DNA of 64,000 nt from Rubrivivax sp. (GTDB lineage Bacteria; Pseudomonadota; Gammaproteobacteria; Burkholderiales; Burkholderiaceae_C): NCBI GenBank assembly GCA_026125665.1, contig JAHCKS010000006.1, positions 1 to 64,000 on the forward strand. The letters run 5' to 3'. The position numbers and the translations under genes were made by a program. The notes under the pieces are model-generated. The model did not search any database. It was not told the DNA's origin and saw only the letters and a program-made list of their open reading frames with translations. This document shows, piece by piece, positions 7,973 through 21,322 of this stretch (positions are counted from its first letter, which is position 1; each line of letters starts with the position of its first letter).

Positions 7973-9202
7973 ATGTCCCGACCTGTTCCATCTTCCGTCA
8001 CTCGCAGCCCGCAGCGGCCCACGCGCCGGCAGCTGTTGCTGGGCGCCGCCTCGTTCGGAGCGATGCCGCTGCTGGCCGCCTGCGGCGGGGGTGGCAGCGA
8101 CAGCGCCGACGACGGCGCCGCCGCCGCCACCAGCTTCACCAGCGGCCCGATCTCGGGCTTCGGCTCGGTCATCGTCGGCGGCGTGCGCTTCGACGACACG
8201 CTGGCGCTCATCGTCGACGAGGACGGCAACCGCGCCACGCGCGGCGACCTCCGGCTCGGGGCTGTCATCGACATCGACGCCGGCCGCATCGACCGCGCCG
8301 AGATGCGCGCGGTGGCGCTGCGCATCACGCTCGGTGGCGCGCTCGTCGGGCCGGTGGGGTCGGTGGACCTTGCTGCGACGACGCTGACCCTGCTCGGCCA
8401 GACGGTGCTCGTGACGACCAGCACCGTGTTCGACGCCGCCATCACCGGCGGGCTGGCGGGCATCACGGCAGGTGAGGTCTACGAGACGTGCGGCCTGTTC
8501 GACCCGGCCAACAACCGCTTCGTCGCCACGCGCATCGCGCCGAAGGCCGGCGCCACCGAGTACCGGCTGCGCGGCCTCGTCTCCGACCTCGACACGACGG
8601 CGCGCACGTTCAGGATCGGCGGCGAGCTGATCAACTACGCCGGCGTGCCCAACGCCGACGTGCCGAGCACGCTGGCCAACGGCCAGTTCGTGCGCGTGCT
8701 GCTGCAGACGACGCCGGTGAACGGAGCCTGGCTCGCCATCCGCCTGCGCCACAGCGCGCGCGTCTGGACGCCCCGCCCCGAAGTGCACCTCGAAGGCGTC
8801 ATCACCGCCTACACGTCGGCGCAGTCGTTCGAGATCAACGGCCTCGTCGTCGACGCGAGCAACGCCGCCTTCCCCGACGGCACCGACGGCATCGTGCTCG
8901 GTGCCCGCGTCGAGGTCGACGGTGCCATCGTCAACGGCGTGCTGGTGGCGACGAAGGTGGAGATGCAGGACCGTCGCGACCGCGGCCGCCGCCTGCTCGA
9001 GCTGCGCGGCGAGATGGGCAACCTCGACACCACGGCCAAGACCTTCGCGCTGCGCGGGCTCACTGTCTGGTACGGCGGCGCCAGCGTCGTCTGGCGCAAC
9101 GGCACCGAGGCGAGTCTGGCCGATGGCCGCCTGGTCGAGGTCAAGGGCGTGATCGCCGCGGACGGCACCCGAATCGAGGCCCGCGTCGTCGAGTTTCGAT
9201 GA
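7973..9202 (+). CDS. DUF5666 lipoprotein (first copy)
   Basis: A 409-residue exported lipoprotein of unknown function. The N terminus has an RR pair at 18-19 (PTRRQLLLGAASF) that could be a Tat signal and a lipobox LLAAC with C37, followed by a Gly/Ser run. The mature part is built of repeated beta-rich units, for example GPISGFGSVIVGGVRFDD near residue 50 and later units starting with YRLRGLVSDLD and VHLEGVITAYTS, which is the DUF5666 pattern. An AGAGGAG precedes the ATG. A paralogue at 10269 shares the GPI(S/T)GFGSVIV motif, and a DUF6502 gene lies between them. Attachment to the inner or outer membrane is inferred; no enzymatic residues are recognised. Confidence 0.85.
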   Translation: MSRPVPSSVTRSPQRPTRRQLLLGAASFGAMPLLAACGGGGSDSADDGAAAATSFTSGPISGFGSVIVGGVRFDDTLALIVDEDGNRATRGDLRLGAVIDIDAGRIDRAEMRAVALRITLGGALVGPVGSVDLAATTLTLLGQTVLVTTSTVFDAAITGGLAGITAGEVYETCGLFDPANNRFVATRIAPKAGATEYRLRGLVSDLDTTARTFRIGGELINYAGVPNADVPSTLANGQFVRVLLQTTPVNGAWLAIRLRHSARVWTPRPEVHLEGVITAYTSAQSFEINGLVVDASNAAFPDGTDGIVLGARVEVDGAIVNGVLVATKVEMQDRRDRGRRLLELRGEMGNLDTTAKTFALRGLTVWYGGASVVWRNGTEASLADGRLVEVKGVIAADGTRIEARVVEFR

Positions 9203-9276
9203 CGGAGTTCAAGTAACGTGCGGGACTCGCCGCGCCAGCGTCCACAACCCCGCGGTGCGGTGGTCCGACCCCGCGC

Positions 9277-10272
9277 ATGACCGACCCCGCGCCCGACACC
9301 GACCACGACACCGGGGCCGCCAGCGATGGCAGCCCCGAGCAGCGGGCCCTGCACGAGGCCCTGGCCCAGCTGCTGGCGCCGGTGGCCCGGCTGGCCGTGG
9401 CGCGCGGCCTGCCGTACGCTGCGGCACAGGAGCTGCTGAAACGCGCCTTCGTCGAGGCCGCCTCCGCGGCGCACCCGGGCCTGGCGCCGCACCGCAAGGT
9501 CAGCCGCATCGCCACCACCACCGGCATCAACCGGCGCGAGGTGACGCGCCTGACGGCGCCCGAGGCGGGTCGCGCGCCGCGCGGCGCCGGCCGACCCGCC
9601 GCACGCTCGCTCGCCAGCGAGCTCTACGTGCACTGGCGCACGCACGCCGACTGGCGCGACGCGCTGGGCCGGCCGCGCGTGCTGCCGCGCCTGGGCCCGG
9701 CCCCCAGCTTCGAGGCGCTGGCGCAGGCCATCACGCGCGACGTGCACGCACGCAGCCTGCTCGACGAGTTGTGCCGGCTCGGCCTGGCCCGGCTGGACGA
9801 GGCGAGCGACACCGTGTCGCTGCAGGGCGACGCGTTCGTGCCGAGCGGCGACCGCGTGCGCATGCTCGGCTTCCTCGGTGCCAACGTGGGCGATCACTTG
9901 CGTGCTGCGGTCGACAACGTGCTCGCCATCGACCGCCCGCCGCATCTGGAGCAGGCGCTGTTCGCCGAGGGCCTGCCGCCGCAATCGATGGATGCGCTGC
10001 GGCCGCTGCTGCGCGAGCAGTGGGCGCGGCTGCGAGAGGCGCTCGTGCCCGCCCTCGAAGCCCAGATCGCCGGTGCGGATGCGTCTGCGCTCGCCGAGGC
10101 GCCGAGGGCGCGCGTGCGGCTCGGCCTCTACGCCTACCACGAGGTGCCGGGTGCCGCGCATGCAGCCGGCAACCCGCAATCGGCGCCGGCGCCCGTGCCG
10201 CCGCGCCGCGCCGCGCCGCGCCGGCGCCCGCCGGCCGCCAGGCGCAAGAAGGACACCCAGGATTCGACATGA
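9277..10272 (+). CDS. DUF6502 family protein
   Basis: A 331-residue soluble protein. The N-terminal half (about residues 25-100) is helical, with LLAPVARLAVARGLPYAAAQELLKRAF and VSRIATTTGINRREVTRL written here as separate motifs; it looks like a helix-turn-helix. A second helical part (about 110-240) follows. The last 60 residues are Pro/Arg-rich and basic, ending near a KK pair. I assign it to DUF6502 by recalled resemblance, so the family name is less certain than the gene. It lies 74 nt after the first DUF5666 gene, and its stop overlaps the start of the second (ATGA), which implies translational coupling. A DNA-binding role is plausible but unproven. Confidence 0.8.
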   Translation: MTDPAPDTDHDTGAASDGSPEQRALHEALAQLLAPVARLAVARGLPYAAAQELLKRAFVEAASAAHPGLAPHRKVSRIATTTGINRREVTRLTAPEAGRAPRGAGRPAARSLASELYVHWRTHADWRDALGRPRVLPRLGPAPSFEALAQAITRDVHARSLLDELCRLGLARLDEASDTVSLQGDAFVPSGDRVRMLGFLGANVGDHLRAAVDNVLAIDRPPHLEQALFAEGLPPQSMDALRPLLREQWARLREALVPALEAQIAGADASALAEAPRARVRLGLYAYHEVPGAAHAAGNPQSAPAPVPPRRAAPRRRPPAARRKKDTQDST

Positions 10273-11465
10273 ACCAGAAGCTTCCCCTCCAGCTCCCCCA
10301 GTCGGCCGGCGCGCGCCTGCGCGCCGCGCTGCTCGTGCTCGTCGCGGCAAGTGCCGCGGCGGTCGCTTCGCTCGCCGGCTGCGGCGGCGGCGTCGGCGAA
10401 GGCGGCACCGGCTACGCCGCGGGCCCGATCACCGGCTTCGGCTCGGTCATCGTCAACGACATCGTGTTCGACGACAGCGACGCCCGGGTGGAGGACGGCG
10501 AGGGCGCGGCCCGGGGTCGTGCCGACCTGCGCCTGGGCATGACGGTCGAGGTGGAGAGCGACGCCATCGTCGCCGGCAGCGCGCGCGCCGCGCGCGTGCG
10601 CTTCGACAGCGCCGTCACCGGGCCGGTGGAGAGCGTCGGGGTCGACGGCTTCGTCGTGCTCGGCCAGCGCGTGGCGGTGGACGAGACGACGGTGTTCGAC
10701 GCGCCGCTGGCCGCCGGGCTTCCCGCCATCGCACCGGGGCAGGTGGTGGAGGTGTACGGCCTGTACGACGCCGCGCTCGATCGCTTTCGCGCCACGCGCG
10801 TCGAGCGGCGCGACGGCGCGCTGGCCTACCGCGTGCGCGGCGTCGTCGTCGAGCTCGACGAGGCGCTGCGCACGTTGCGCGTCGGCACGGCGTTGTTCAC
10901 CTACGGGGACGGTGTTGCACCACCGACGGACTTCGCCCCCGGCCGCTTCGTGCGCCTGTGGCTGGCCACCACGCCGGCCGGCGCCAACCGCTGGACCATC
11001 CAGCGCTTCGGTCAGGCGCAGCGCGAGCTGCCCGACATCGAACGGGTTTCGTTCAAGGGCCATGTCACCCAACTGGCCTCGGCGGCCAGCTTCCGCATCG
11101 ACGGCCGCGAGGTGGACGCAAGCGCGGCGGTGGTCAGCGCAGGCGCGCTCGTGCTCGGGGCGCGGGTCGAGGTCACCGGGCGGCTGCGCGCCGGCGTGAT
11201 CGTCGCGACGACGGTACAGGTGCGCAGCGACCAGGCCGAGCGCGAGCGCGGCTTCGAGCTGCGTGGGCCGATCGAGTCGGTCGCCGCGGACCGCACGAGC
11301 CTGGTGCTGCGCGGCATCACCGTCGGGCTGACGCGGCCGGGGCTGCGGCTGGACAACGGCACGCTGCTCGACCTGGTTCCCGGCCGCCGGGTGGAGGTGC
11401 GCGCGGTCGTGACGATCGGCGACGGCACTCGGCTGGACGCGCTGGAGGTGCGGTTCAGGCCCTGA
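10269..11465 (+). CDS. DUF5666 lipoprotein (second copy)
   Basis: A 398-residue lipoprotein whose ATG overlaps the preceding stop by 4 nt. The signal peptide has a long Ala/Leu core and ends SLAGC with C38, then a Gly-rich linker. The mature region repeats beta-rich DUF5666 units, beginning GPITGFGSVIVNDIVFDD, and resembles the gene at 7973 along its length. Unlike that copy it has no twin arginine, so it probably uses the Sec route. Function is unknown. The conserved trio (DUF5666, DUF6502, DUF5666) suggests joint function at the envelope. Confidence 0.85.
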   Translation: MNQKLPLQLPQSAGARLRAALLVLVAASAAAVASLAGCGGGVGEGGTGYAAGPITGFGSVIVNDIVFDDSDARVEDGEGAARGRADLRLGMTVEVESDAIVAGSARAARVRFDSAVTGPVESVGVDGFVVLGQRVAVDETTVFDAPLAAGLPAIAPGQVVEVYGLYDAALDRFRATRVERRDGALAYRVRGVVVELDEALRTLRVGTALFTYGDGVAPPTDFAPGRFVRLWLATTPAGANRWTIQRFGQAQRELPDIERVSFKGHVTQLASAASFRIDGREVDASAAVVSAGALVLGARVEVTGRLRAGVIVATTVQVRSDQAERERGFELRGPIESVAADRTSLVLRGITVGLTRPGLRLDNGTLLDLVPGRRVEVRAVVTIGDGTRLDALEVRFRP

Positions 11466-11528
11466 AGCGGGCCCGGCGCGCTGCGGCCCGGCCGCCGCGC
11501 GGGGCGGGCAGGGCCTACACTGCGCGCC

Positions 11529-11858
11529 ATGCCCCACGAGAGTCCCGCGCAGCGCGCGCTGACCGCCTCGACGCTGGCGCTGCTCGTCGCCGTGGGGGCG
11601 CTGCTGCTGTTCCTGCCGCCGTTCTTCGAGCGCTTCCTCACCGGCGCGGCGCACGTCGTCGCCAACTCGCTCGCGCTCGCCACGGCGCTGCTGCTGCACT
11701 GGGTGTTCCTGGCCATCAGCGCGCGGCGCATGCAGCGCTCGGTGGCCGGCTGGGTGACGCTGGCGGTGGTGCTGTTCCCCGTGGGCGGCGCCGCGGCGCT
11801 GATCCTGCTCGGCTGGTTCGGCGACGAAGCCGGCACGGCCGCGCCCAACCCGGGCTGA
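11529..11858 (+). CDS. Small membrane protein, three helices
   Basis: A 109-residue hydrophobic protein with three predicted membrane segments at about residues 14-33, 42-64 and 74-97. The loop between helices 2 and 3 has basic residues (ARRMQRS), so it probably faces the cytoplasm. I recognise no family. It lies 63 nt after the second DUF5666 gene on the same strand and converges with the pseudopilin-like gene. The codon pattern and the run of membrane helices support a real gene. Confidence 0.72.
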   Translation: MPHESPAQRALTASTLALLVAVGALLLFLPPFFERFLTGAAHVVANSLALATALLLHWVFLAISARRMQRSVAGWVTLAVVLFPVGGAAALILLGWFGDEAGTAAPNPG

Positions 11859-11910
11859 CCGGCCGTCGGCCGCCGGCCGGCGCGCCGCCGGGGGGCGTTG
11901 TGCGCGCCCT

Positions 11911-12477
11911 TCAGCAGCCGCCGGTCGAGACCGCCGAGATGACCGGGGCTTCGCCGCCGCGGCGGGGCGCTGTGTACTCGAAGGCGCAGCGCGCCGGGTC
12001 GATGGCGCCGTTCACCTGCAGCCGCAGGCCGCCCGGTGTGCCGCGCACCTCGAAGCCTTCGCGCGCCAGCTGCGCGGCGGTGGGCGTGCCCGGCACGGCC
12101 ACGAGCCCGGCGCCGGCGACGATGCCGGCCAACGTCGGCGCGGGGTAGAGCATCGCCACCTGCACTCGCCCGTTGGCCGTGCACAGGTTGCCGTTGCCGG
12201 CCGCGTCGACGCGCGGCGGGTTGTCGCCGTAGCCGCCGGCTTCGCAGGCCGGCTGCGGCTGGTCCAGGCGCGAACGTGCCACGCCGTGCAGCAGCGCCGC
12301 GGCCGATTGCACCGCGCCGCGCGCGGCCTGCAGCCGCGCGACACACTGCTCGCGTTCTCGATCGCTGCCGAACCTCTCGCCCACGTGCGGCAGCGCCCAC
12401 GCGGCAAGCGCCCCGACGGCCAGGACGGCAGCAGCCAGCTCCACGGACGTGAAGCCGCGGCGGCACAGCGGAAACAT
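11911..12477 (-). CDS. Type IV pilin-like / pseudopilin protein
   Basis: The ATG at 12477 has an AGGAG just upstream; an in-frame ATG 13 codons earlier is not supported. The protein (188 residues) starts with a short basic leader and a prepilin-peptidase site, G8 followed by FTSVELAAAV, with the glutamate at mature position 5, then a hydrophobic helix. This is the class III signal of type IV pilins and type II secretion pseudopilins. The C-terminal part has four cysteines that could form disulphides and no further family match. No other pilus genes are adjacent, so it may be an orphan minor pilin that uses machinery encoded elsewhere. Confidence 0.78.
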   Translation of the reverse strand: MFPLCRRGFTSVELAAAVLAVGALAAWALPHVGERFGSDREREQCVARLQAARGAVQSAAALLHGVARSRLDQPQPACEAGGYGDNPPRVDAAGNGNLCTANGRVQVAMLYPAPTLAGIVAGAGLVAVPGTPTAAQLAREGFEVRGTPGGLRLQVNGAIDPARCAFEYTAPRRGGEAPVISAVSTGGC

Positions 12478-12650
12478 GGCGCACTCCTGCGCGGCCGAAG
12501 GCCTCGGCCGTTCCATGCCCTATCGACCATGTCGCCCGGGCATTGACCCCGTCGGCGCGCGGCCGCCGCGCGCGCGGGGCCCCGGCCGGCAATTTGCCGC
12601 TGCGAAGCTTCTTGCCGCTGTGCGCGCGCCGCGCCGCGGCGGGCGTTGCG

Positions 12651-14051
<1,401 letters not shown>

Positions 14052-14135
14052 CGGGGCGTGGCCGTGACGGCGGTGTTTCTTATTATCCCGGCGTGGCGCT
14101 CGCCGCCTCGACGTTTGCCGACCGCCCCGCAGCCG

Positions 14136-15350
14136 ATGCCACCGACCGCCACCACCCGAGACACATCGCCCGGCGGCGCGGACGCGCCACGCCAGGGCGA
14201 CGGCGACTTCGCCTCGACGCTGAGCCGGCCGGCGAGCCTGTGGCCCGACACCACGCAGTGGGGCGAGATGGGCGGCCCGCGTTTCGCCGCCTCGCACTTC
14301 GACCCGCTGCAGGAGGAGCAGGCGCGCCTGCGCGAGCAGGCGGCGGCCGCCTTCGACGTCTGCCACCCGGCGCTGGCGCTGCGCGCCGTGCTCGGTGTGC
14401 AGGGGGTGCTGGCGCTCGTCGCGCTCGCCGGTGCCGAGTCCGTCGCTCACTGGGGCCAGCGCGCGGCGGCGCTCGCTTTCGGTGGCGTGGCCGGCACGAC
14501 GCTGTGGCTCGTCGTGGTCTGCGCGCTCGCGCGGCCGCTCAGGCGCGTGCCGCCGGCGGCGCGTGCGCTGGCCGTGGTCGCGCTCGGGGCGGCTTCGGCG
14601 CTGGCCGGCTGGTGGCCGCTGGCGTGGGCGGGGCTCGTCGCCGAACCCGAGCCGCTGCGCGTGGCCGCGGTGGCGCTGGCCGGCGCCGGTTTCGCCGGCG
14701 TGCTGTGGTCGTGGCTGGACGTGCGCGCGCGGCTGTGGCAGCCGGCCCATGCGCACGCGCGGCTCGCCGAACTGCAGTCGCGCATCCGGCCGCACTTCCT
14801 CTTCAACGCGCTGAACACGGCCGTCGCGCTGGTGCGGGTCGACCCCGGCAAGGCCGAGGCGGTGCTGGAAGACCTGGCCGAGCTCTTCCGCGTCGCGCTG
14901 GCCGACGCCGGCGCCTCGGTGTCGCTGGCCGAGGAGATCGAGCTGGCGCGGCGCTACCTGGCCATCGAGCAGGTGCGCTTCGGCACGCGGCTGGCGGTGT
15001 CGTGGCGCATCGACCCGAAGGCGGTGGCGGCGCGCGTGCCGCCGCTGATGCTGCAGCCTCTGGTGGAGAACGCGGTGCGGCACGGCATCGAGCCGCGCGC
15101 CGAGGGCGGCTGGGTGCGGGTGCAGGCCACGCGCCAACGGGGCCAGGTGGAGGTCATCGTCAGCAACAGCGTCGGCGAAGAGGCGGGCAACCCGGGCAAC
15201 GGCATGGCGCTGCACAACCTGCGCGAGCGGCTGCGCCTGCTGCACGACGTGGCCGCGCAATGCGACGTGTGGCGCGACGAGGAGCCTGCTGCCGAAGGCC
15301 GGCCGGCAGGCCCGGCGTTCCGCGCGCGCGTCATACTTCCGTCGCCTTGA
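14136..15350 (+). CDS. LytS/AlgZ-family membrane histidine kinase
   Basis: A 404-residue kinase with about four membrane helices (residues 82-195), a His_kinase box with H220 in [13 protein letters not shown], and an ATPase domain with N312 in [15 protein letters not shown] and a [13 protein letters not shown] lid. This is the LytS/AlgZ architecture. The ATG at 14136 is chosen because upstream codons belong to the argH promoter region. The partner regulator follows 69 nt later. In pseudomonads the equivalent AlgZ works with AlgR; the signal here is unknown. Its position between argH and the hem genes matches the ancestral order. Confidence 0.88.
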   Translation: MPPTATTRDTSPGGADAPRQGDGDFASTLSRPASLWPDTTQWGEMGGPRFAASHFDPLQEEQARLREQAAAAFDVCHPALALRAVLGVQGVLALVALAGAESVAHWGQRAAALAFGGVAGTTLWLVVVCALARPLRRVPPAARALAVVALGAASALAGWWPLAWAGLVAEPEPLRVAAVALAGAGFAGVLWSWLDVRARLWQPAHAHARLAELQSRIRPHFLFNALNTAVALVRVDPGKAEAVLEDLAELFRVALADAGASVSLAEEIELARRYLAIEQVRFGTRLAVSWRIDPKAVAARVPPLMLQPLVENAVRHGIEPRAEGGWVRVQATRQRGQVEVIVSNSVGEEAGNPGNGMALHNLRERLRLLHDVAAQCDVWRDEEPAAEGRPAGPAFRARVILPSP

Positions 15351-15419
15351 CCGGCCGCGCGCGCCCGAGCCCCACCGGGGCTGTGCCGCCCGCCCGCCCG
15401 CGGCCCGACCCTCGCTGCA

Positions 15420-16220
15420 GTGAGTTCCGCCCCGCCCAGCTCCGCGCTGCGCCTGCTGATCGTCGACGACGAGGCGCTGGCCCGCCTGCGCCTGCGCCAG
15501 GTGATCGAGGCGATCGAGGCGCCGCGCGCGCAGGTGGTCGGCGAGGCGGCGACGGTGGCCGAGGCGCAGGCCGAGCTGCGCCGGCTGGGCGAGGGCGGCG
15601 TCGACGCGATGCTGCTCGATGTCGGGCTGCCCGGGCCGAGCGGCATCGCCCTCGCCGCGGCGATGCGCACGATGTCGCGGCCCCCGGCGGTGATCTTCGT
15701 CACCGCGCACGCGGAGCATGCCCTGCAGGCGTTCGAGCTGCAGGCGCTCGACTACCTCACGAAACCCGTGCGAAGCGACCGCCTGCGCCAGGCGCTCGAG
15801 CGCGTGGCGCGCTGGACGCGCTCGGCCGGTGGTGGCCCGGCGACGCAGCCGACGCTGGTGCTCAACGAGCGCGGGCGGGTGCTGCGCCTGCCGCACGACG
15901 AGATCCTCAGCCTGCGCGCCGACCACAAGGCCGTGGTCGTGCGCACGGCGACCGGCAGCTACGTCGTCGACGAGGTCCTCGGCGAGCTCGAGGAACGGCT
16001 CGGCGGGGCGTTCCTGCGCGTGCACCGCAACGCGCTCGTCGCGCGCAGCGCGATCCGCGCGCTCGAGCTGCGCCCCGGCCTCGGCGACGAAGCCGGTGCC
16101 GACGGCTGGGCCGTGCTCGTCGCGGCCCCGGGCAGCGTGAACGGCGAGTGGGTCGCCGTGTCTCGCCGGCAGGTGGCGACGGTGAAGGCGGCGCTGGCCG
16201 GCGGCGGCAGTCCGGGCTGA
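15420..16220 (+). CDS. LytTR-family response regulator (AlgR-like)
   Basis: A 266-residue regulator beginning at a GTG. The receiver has D16-D17, phospho-acceptor D67 in [10 protein letters not shown] and K115 in DYLTKPVR. The C-terminal part (about 145-262) is a LytTR DNA-binding domain, with [20 protein letters not shown] and [15 protein letters not shown]. It is the partner of the upstream LytS-type kinase. In Pseudomonas the homologue AlgR sits in front of hemC; here calB and ppc separate it from the hem genes. Targets cannot be inferred from the window. Confidence 0.9.
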   Translation: MSSAPPSSALRLLIVDDEALARLRLRQVIEAIEAPRAQVVGEAATVAEAQAELRRLGEGGVDAMLLDVGLPGPSGIALAAAMRTMSRPPAVIFVTAHAEHALQAFELQALDYLTKPVRSDRLRQALERVARWTRSAGGGPATQPTLVLNERGRVLRLPHDEILSLRADHKAVVVRTATGSYVVDEVLGELEERLGGAFLRVHRNALVARSAIRALELRPGLGDEAGADGWAVLVAAPGSVNGEWVAVSRRQVATVKAALAGGGSPG

Positions 16221-16372
16221 GCGGCGGCCGCCGCGGCCTGAGCGTCGTGGCGCGGAGCACAATCGACACGTCGAGAGGCCGCGCCGGCGCTGCGCGAGGT
16301 GGCGAGATCGCTCCGGGCGCACCGTCCATCCGTCCGTCCGGTCGTGGCGCCGCACGCAGCCAGGAGATCACC

Positions 16373-17872
16373 ATGTCCGTTGCCGTCGACCTCGCGCCAC
16401 CGCCCGTCGGCCCCGCCGCCACGCCACGGACGACGGGCACGCCGGGCACGCCGGGCATGCCGCCCGGCGCCCCGGCCGGCGCGTTGCAGGAGTGCCTGCG
16501 CACGCAGCGCCAGGCTTTCATGCGCGATCCGTCGCCCGGCCTGGGCGAGCGCCGCGAGCACCTCGCGCAGCTCGAGCGCTTCGTGCGCGAGAACCAGGAA
16601 GACCTCTGCGCGGCGATCAGCGCCGACTACGGCCACCGCTCGCGGCACGAGACGCTGATGACCGAGATCGTGCCGGTGCTGGACACGATCCGGCACACGC
16701 AGCGACATCTGCGCCGCTGGATGAAGCCGCAGCGTCGCGCCATCGACCGGCTCAGCTTCGGCCTGGCCAGCAACCGCGTCATTCCGCAGCCGCTGGGCGT
16801 GGTGGGTGTCATCGTGCCGTGGAACTTCCCGCTCAACCTGAGCTTCGTGCCGCTGGCGGCCATCCTCGGCGCGGGCAACCGGGCGATGGTGAAGATGAGC
16901 GAGAACTCGCGCCGCCTGGCGCAGCTGCTCGTCGAGCGCATGCCGCGCTACCTGCCGCCGGAGCGGCTCGCCTTCTTCGACGAGACGGGCGGCGTCGGCG
17001 TCGAGTTCTCCAGGCTGCCGTTCGACCACCTGCTGTTCACCGGCTCCGGGGCGACGGGCCGTGCCGTGATGGCCGCTGCGTCGAGCAACCTCTGCCCGGT
17101 CACGCTCGAGCTCGGCGGCAAGGCGCCGGCCGTCGTCTGCGAAGACTTCCCGCTGGCGCTGGCGGCCGAACGCATCCTGGCCGTGAAGTGCCTCAATGCC
17201 GGCCAGATCTGCACGACGGTGGACCATGTCTTCGTGCCGCGCGCCAAGGTCGAAGAGTTCGCGCGGCTGGCCGCCGACAGCGTGCCGCGGCACTACCCGC
17301 GGCTGGACACCCCCGACTACACGTCGATCATCGACCAGCGCTCGTTCGACCGCCTGCTCGCCGCGCTCGACGAGGCGCGCGCCGGCGGCGCGCGCGTGCT
17401 GCCGCTCATCCCCGGGCCGGCCCATGACGCGGCGGCGCGGCGCATCGCGCCGCACCTCGTGCTCGACGCGCCGGCCGATTGCGAGCTGATGCGGCGCGAG
17501 ATCTTCGGCCCCATCCTGCCGGTGCTGCCCTACGATCGGCTGGACGAGGTGATCGAACGCATCAACGCCGGGCCGCGGCCGCTGGCGCTGTACCCCTTCA
17601 GCCACGATCGCGCCGCGCTGGACCGGCTCGTCACGCGCGTGATGTCGGGCGGCGTCACGATCAACGATGCGCTGTTCCACGTCGGCCAGCACGACCTGCC
17701 GTTCGGCGGCGTCGGCGAATCGGGCATGGGCCACTACCACGGCCGCGAGGGCTTCGAGACCTTCTCCAAGCTGCGGCCGGTGTTCCACCAGTCGCGCTGG
17801 GCGAGCACGGCACTGCTGGCGCCGCCGTACGGGCGGCGCGTGGAGCGGATCCTTTCCTTCCTTGCACGCTGA
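16373..17872 (+). CDS. calB: Coniferyl-aldehyde-type dehydrogenase
   Basis: A 499-residue NAD(P)-dependent aldehyde dehydrogenase. An AGGAG lies 6 nt before the ATG. The family residues are present: N151 in VPWNFPLN, E246 in ELGGKAP, catalytic C280 in NAGQICTTVDH, and a C-terminal LPFGGVGESGMGHYHG. Within the superfamily these fit the coniferyl aldehyde dehydrogenase group, which oxidises coniferaldehyde to ferulate, although long-chain or other aldehydes are possible. The first 35 residues are Pro/Gly/Thr-rich and look like an unstructured extension. The gene is placed between the AlgR-like regulator and ppc, with a repeat-containing gap after it. Confidence 0.85.
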   Translation: MSVAVDLAPPPVGPAATPRTTGTPGTPGMPPGAPAGALQECLRTQRQAFMRDPSPGLGERREHLAQLERFVRENQEDLCAAISADYGHRSRHETLMTEIVPVLDTIRHTQRHLRRWMKPQRRAIDRLSFGLASNRVIPQPLGVVGVIVPWNFPLNLSFVPLAAILGAGNRAMVKMSENSRRLAQLLVERMPRYLPPERLAFFDETGGVGVEFSRLPFDHLLFTGSGATGRAVMAAASSNLCPVTLELGGKAPAVVCEDFPLALAAERILAVKCLNAGQICTTVDHVFVPRAKVEEFARLAADSVPRHYPRLDTPDYTSIIDQRSFDRLLAALDEARAGGARVLPLIPGPAHDAAARRIAPHLVLDAPADCELMRREIFGPILPVLPYDRLDEVIERINAGPRPLALYPFSHDRAALDRLVTRVMSGGVTINDALFHVGQHDLPFGGVGESGMGHYHGREGFETFSKLRPVFHQSRWASTALLAPPYGRRVERILSFLAR

Positions 17873-17907
17873 ATTGCGCCGGCGGATGGGGCGCTTCATA
17901 CGACTTC

Positions 17908-17928
17908 GCGATCGATCGAATCGATCGC
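17908..17928. repeat. Perfect inverted repeat, 9-bp arms, 3-nt loop
   Basis: GCGATCGAT, CGA, ATCGATCGC lies 35 nt after the calB stop. It could form a short hairpin, but no T-run follows, so a factor-independent terminator role is weak. Confidence 0.5.
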
Positions 17929-17958
17929 ACGGCGAGGGCCGTGGCGGGATCGGGCCGA

Positions 17959-18051
17959 CGGGGTGCCCTGCTCCGCGAATGTCCTCTTCGAGCGGCCCAG
18001 CTACGCTGGTCCCCTCGATGCCCCCTTGATTTCGCTGCGCAGGGCACCCCG
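17959..18051 (+). repeat. Structured extragenic repeat, copy 1
   Basis: A 93-bp element bounded by 13-bp perfect terminal inverted repeats, CGGGGTGCCCTGC at 17959-17971 and its complement at 18039-18051. The interior has a small hairpin, CCAGC-TAC-GCTGG, near its middle. The inner 67 bp match copy 2 (read on the other strand) at about 56 of 67 positions. No reading frame is conserved, so it looks like an extragenic repeat of REP/BIME or MITE style, not a gene. Confidence 0.8.
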
Positions 18052-18120
18052 CCGTCCCGATCCGGCACCCACCCGCTGTGGCATCCGTACCGAAGACAGA
18101 CCACGGTGCCACGCCGAGGA

Positions 18121-18217
18121 CGCCGGGTGGTCGGCGCAGCGAAATCAAGGATGCATTCGGGGGACCAGCGAAGCTGGGCCGCCGAAAAGGGACATTCGCG
18201 GAGCCGACCACCCGGCG
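18121..18217 (-). repeat. Structured extragenic repeat, copy 2 (inverted)
   Basis: A 97-bp element in the opposite orientation to copy 1, with 15-bp perfect terminal inverted repeats (CGCCGGGTGGTCGGC at 18121-18135 and its complement at 18203-18217). Its terminal stem differs in sequence from copy 1, but every change in one arm is matched in the other arm. The central hairpin is CCAGC-GAA-GCTGG on the plus strand. Together the two copies can also pair with each other into a long hairpin. Confidence 0.8.
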
Positions 18218-18272
18218 GCCTCGGCGCCCCACGACCTCGCGCACGGTCTGTCTCACCGAACGCAAGTGCGTA

Positions 18273-21185
<2,913 letters not shown>

Positions 21186-21310
21186 CGAGGGCTCCTCCAG
21201 GCGTAATCCGGTTACCAATTCTGGGCTGCGGCGGCGCCCTCGCGCAGGGCGTCGTGCACCGGCCGGGGGCGCGGGCGCGAGGGCCGCGCCGGCCTGCCAT
21301 CCCGGCTGGC

Positions 21311-21316
21311 CATAAT
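21311..21316 (+). promoter_or_regulatory. Candidate -10 element of hemC
   Basis: CATAAT lies 6-7 nt upstream of the hemC ATG, which would place the transcript start at or next to the ATG and give a leaderless or nearly leaderless message. No clear -35 was found, and there is no Shine-Dalgarno before the ATG. This is a visual match only. Confidence 0.35.
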
Positions 21317-21322
21317 CGATGC

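Larger units (their letters stand above)
17873..18272. other. Convergent non-coding gap carrying a paired structured repeat
   Basis: This 400-base stretch lies between the convergent calB and ppc genes. It holds a 9-bp inverted repeat (17908-17928), then two copies of a roughly 95-bp element in opposite orientation (17959-18051 and 18121-18217), and a 69-bp spacer. I see no protein-coding gene: overlapping frames show the same peptide-like pattern on opposite strands because the element is repeated. Confidence 0.8.

Noticed and set aside
17873..18272. Open frames across the calB-ppc gap as small genes
   Set aside because: The peptide pattern recurs on both strands because of the inverted repeats, which shows a repeat artefact, not coding.
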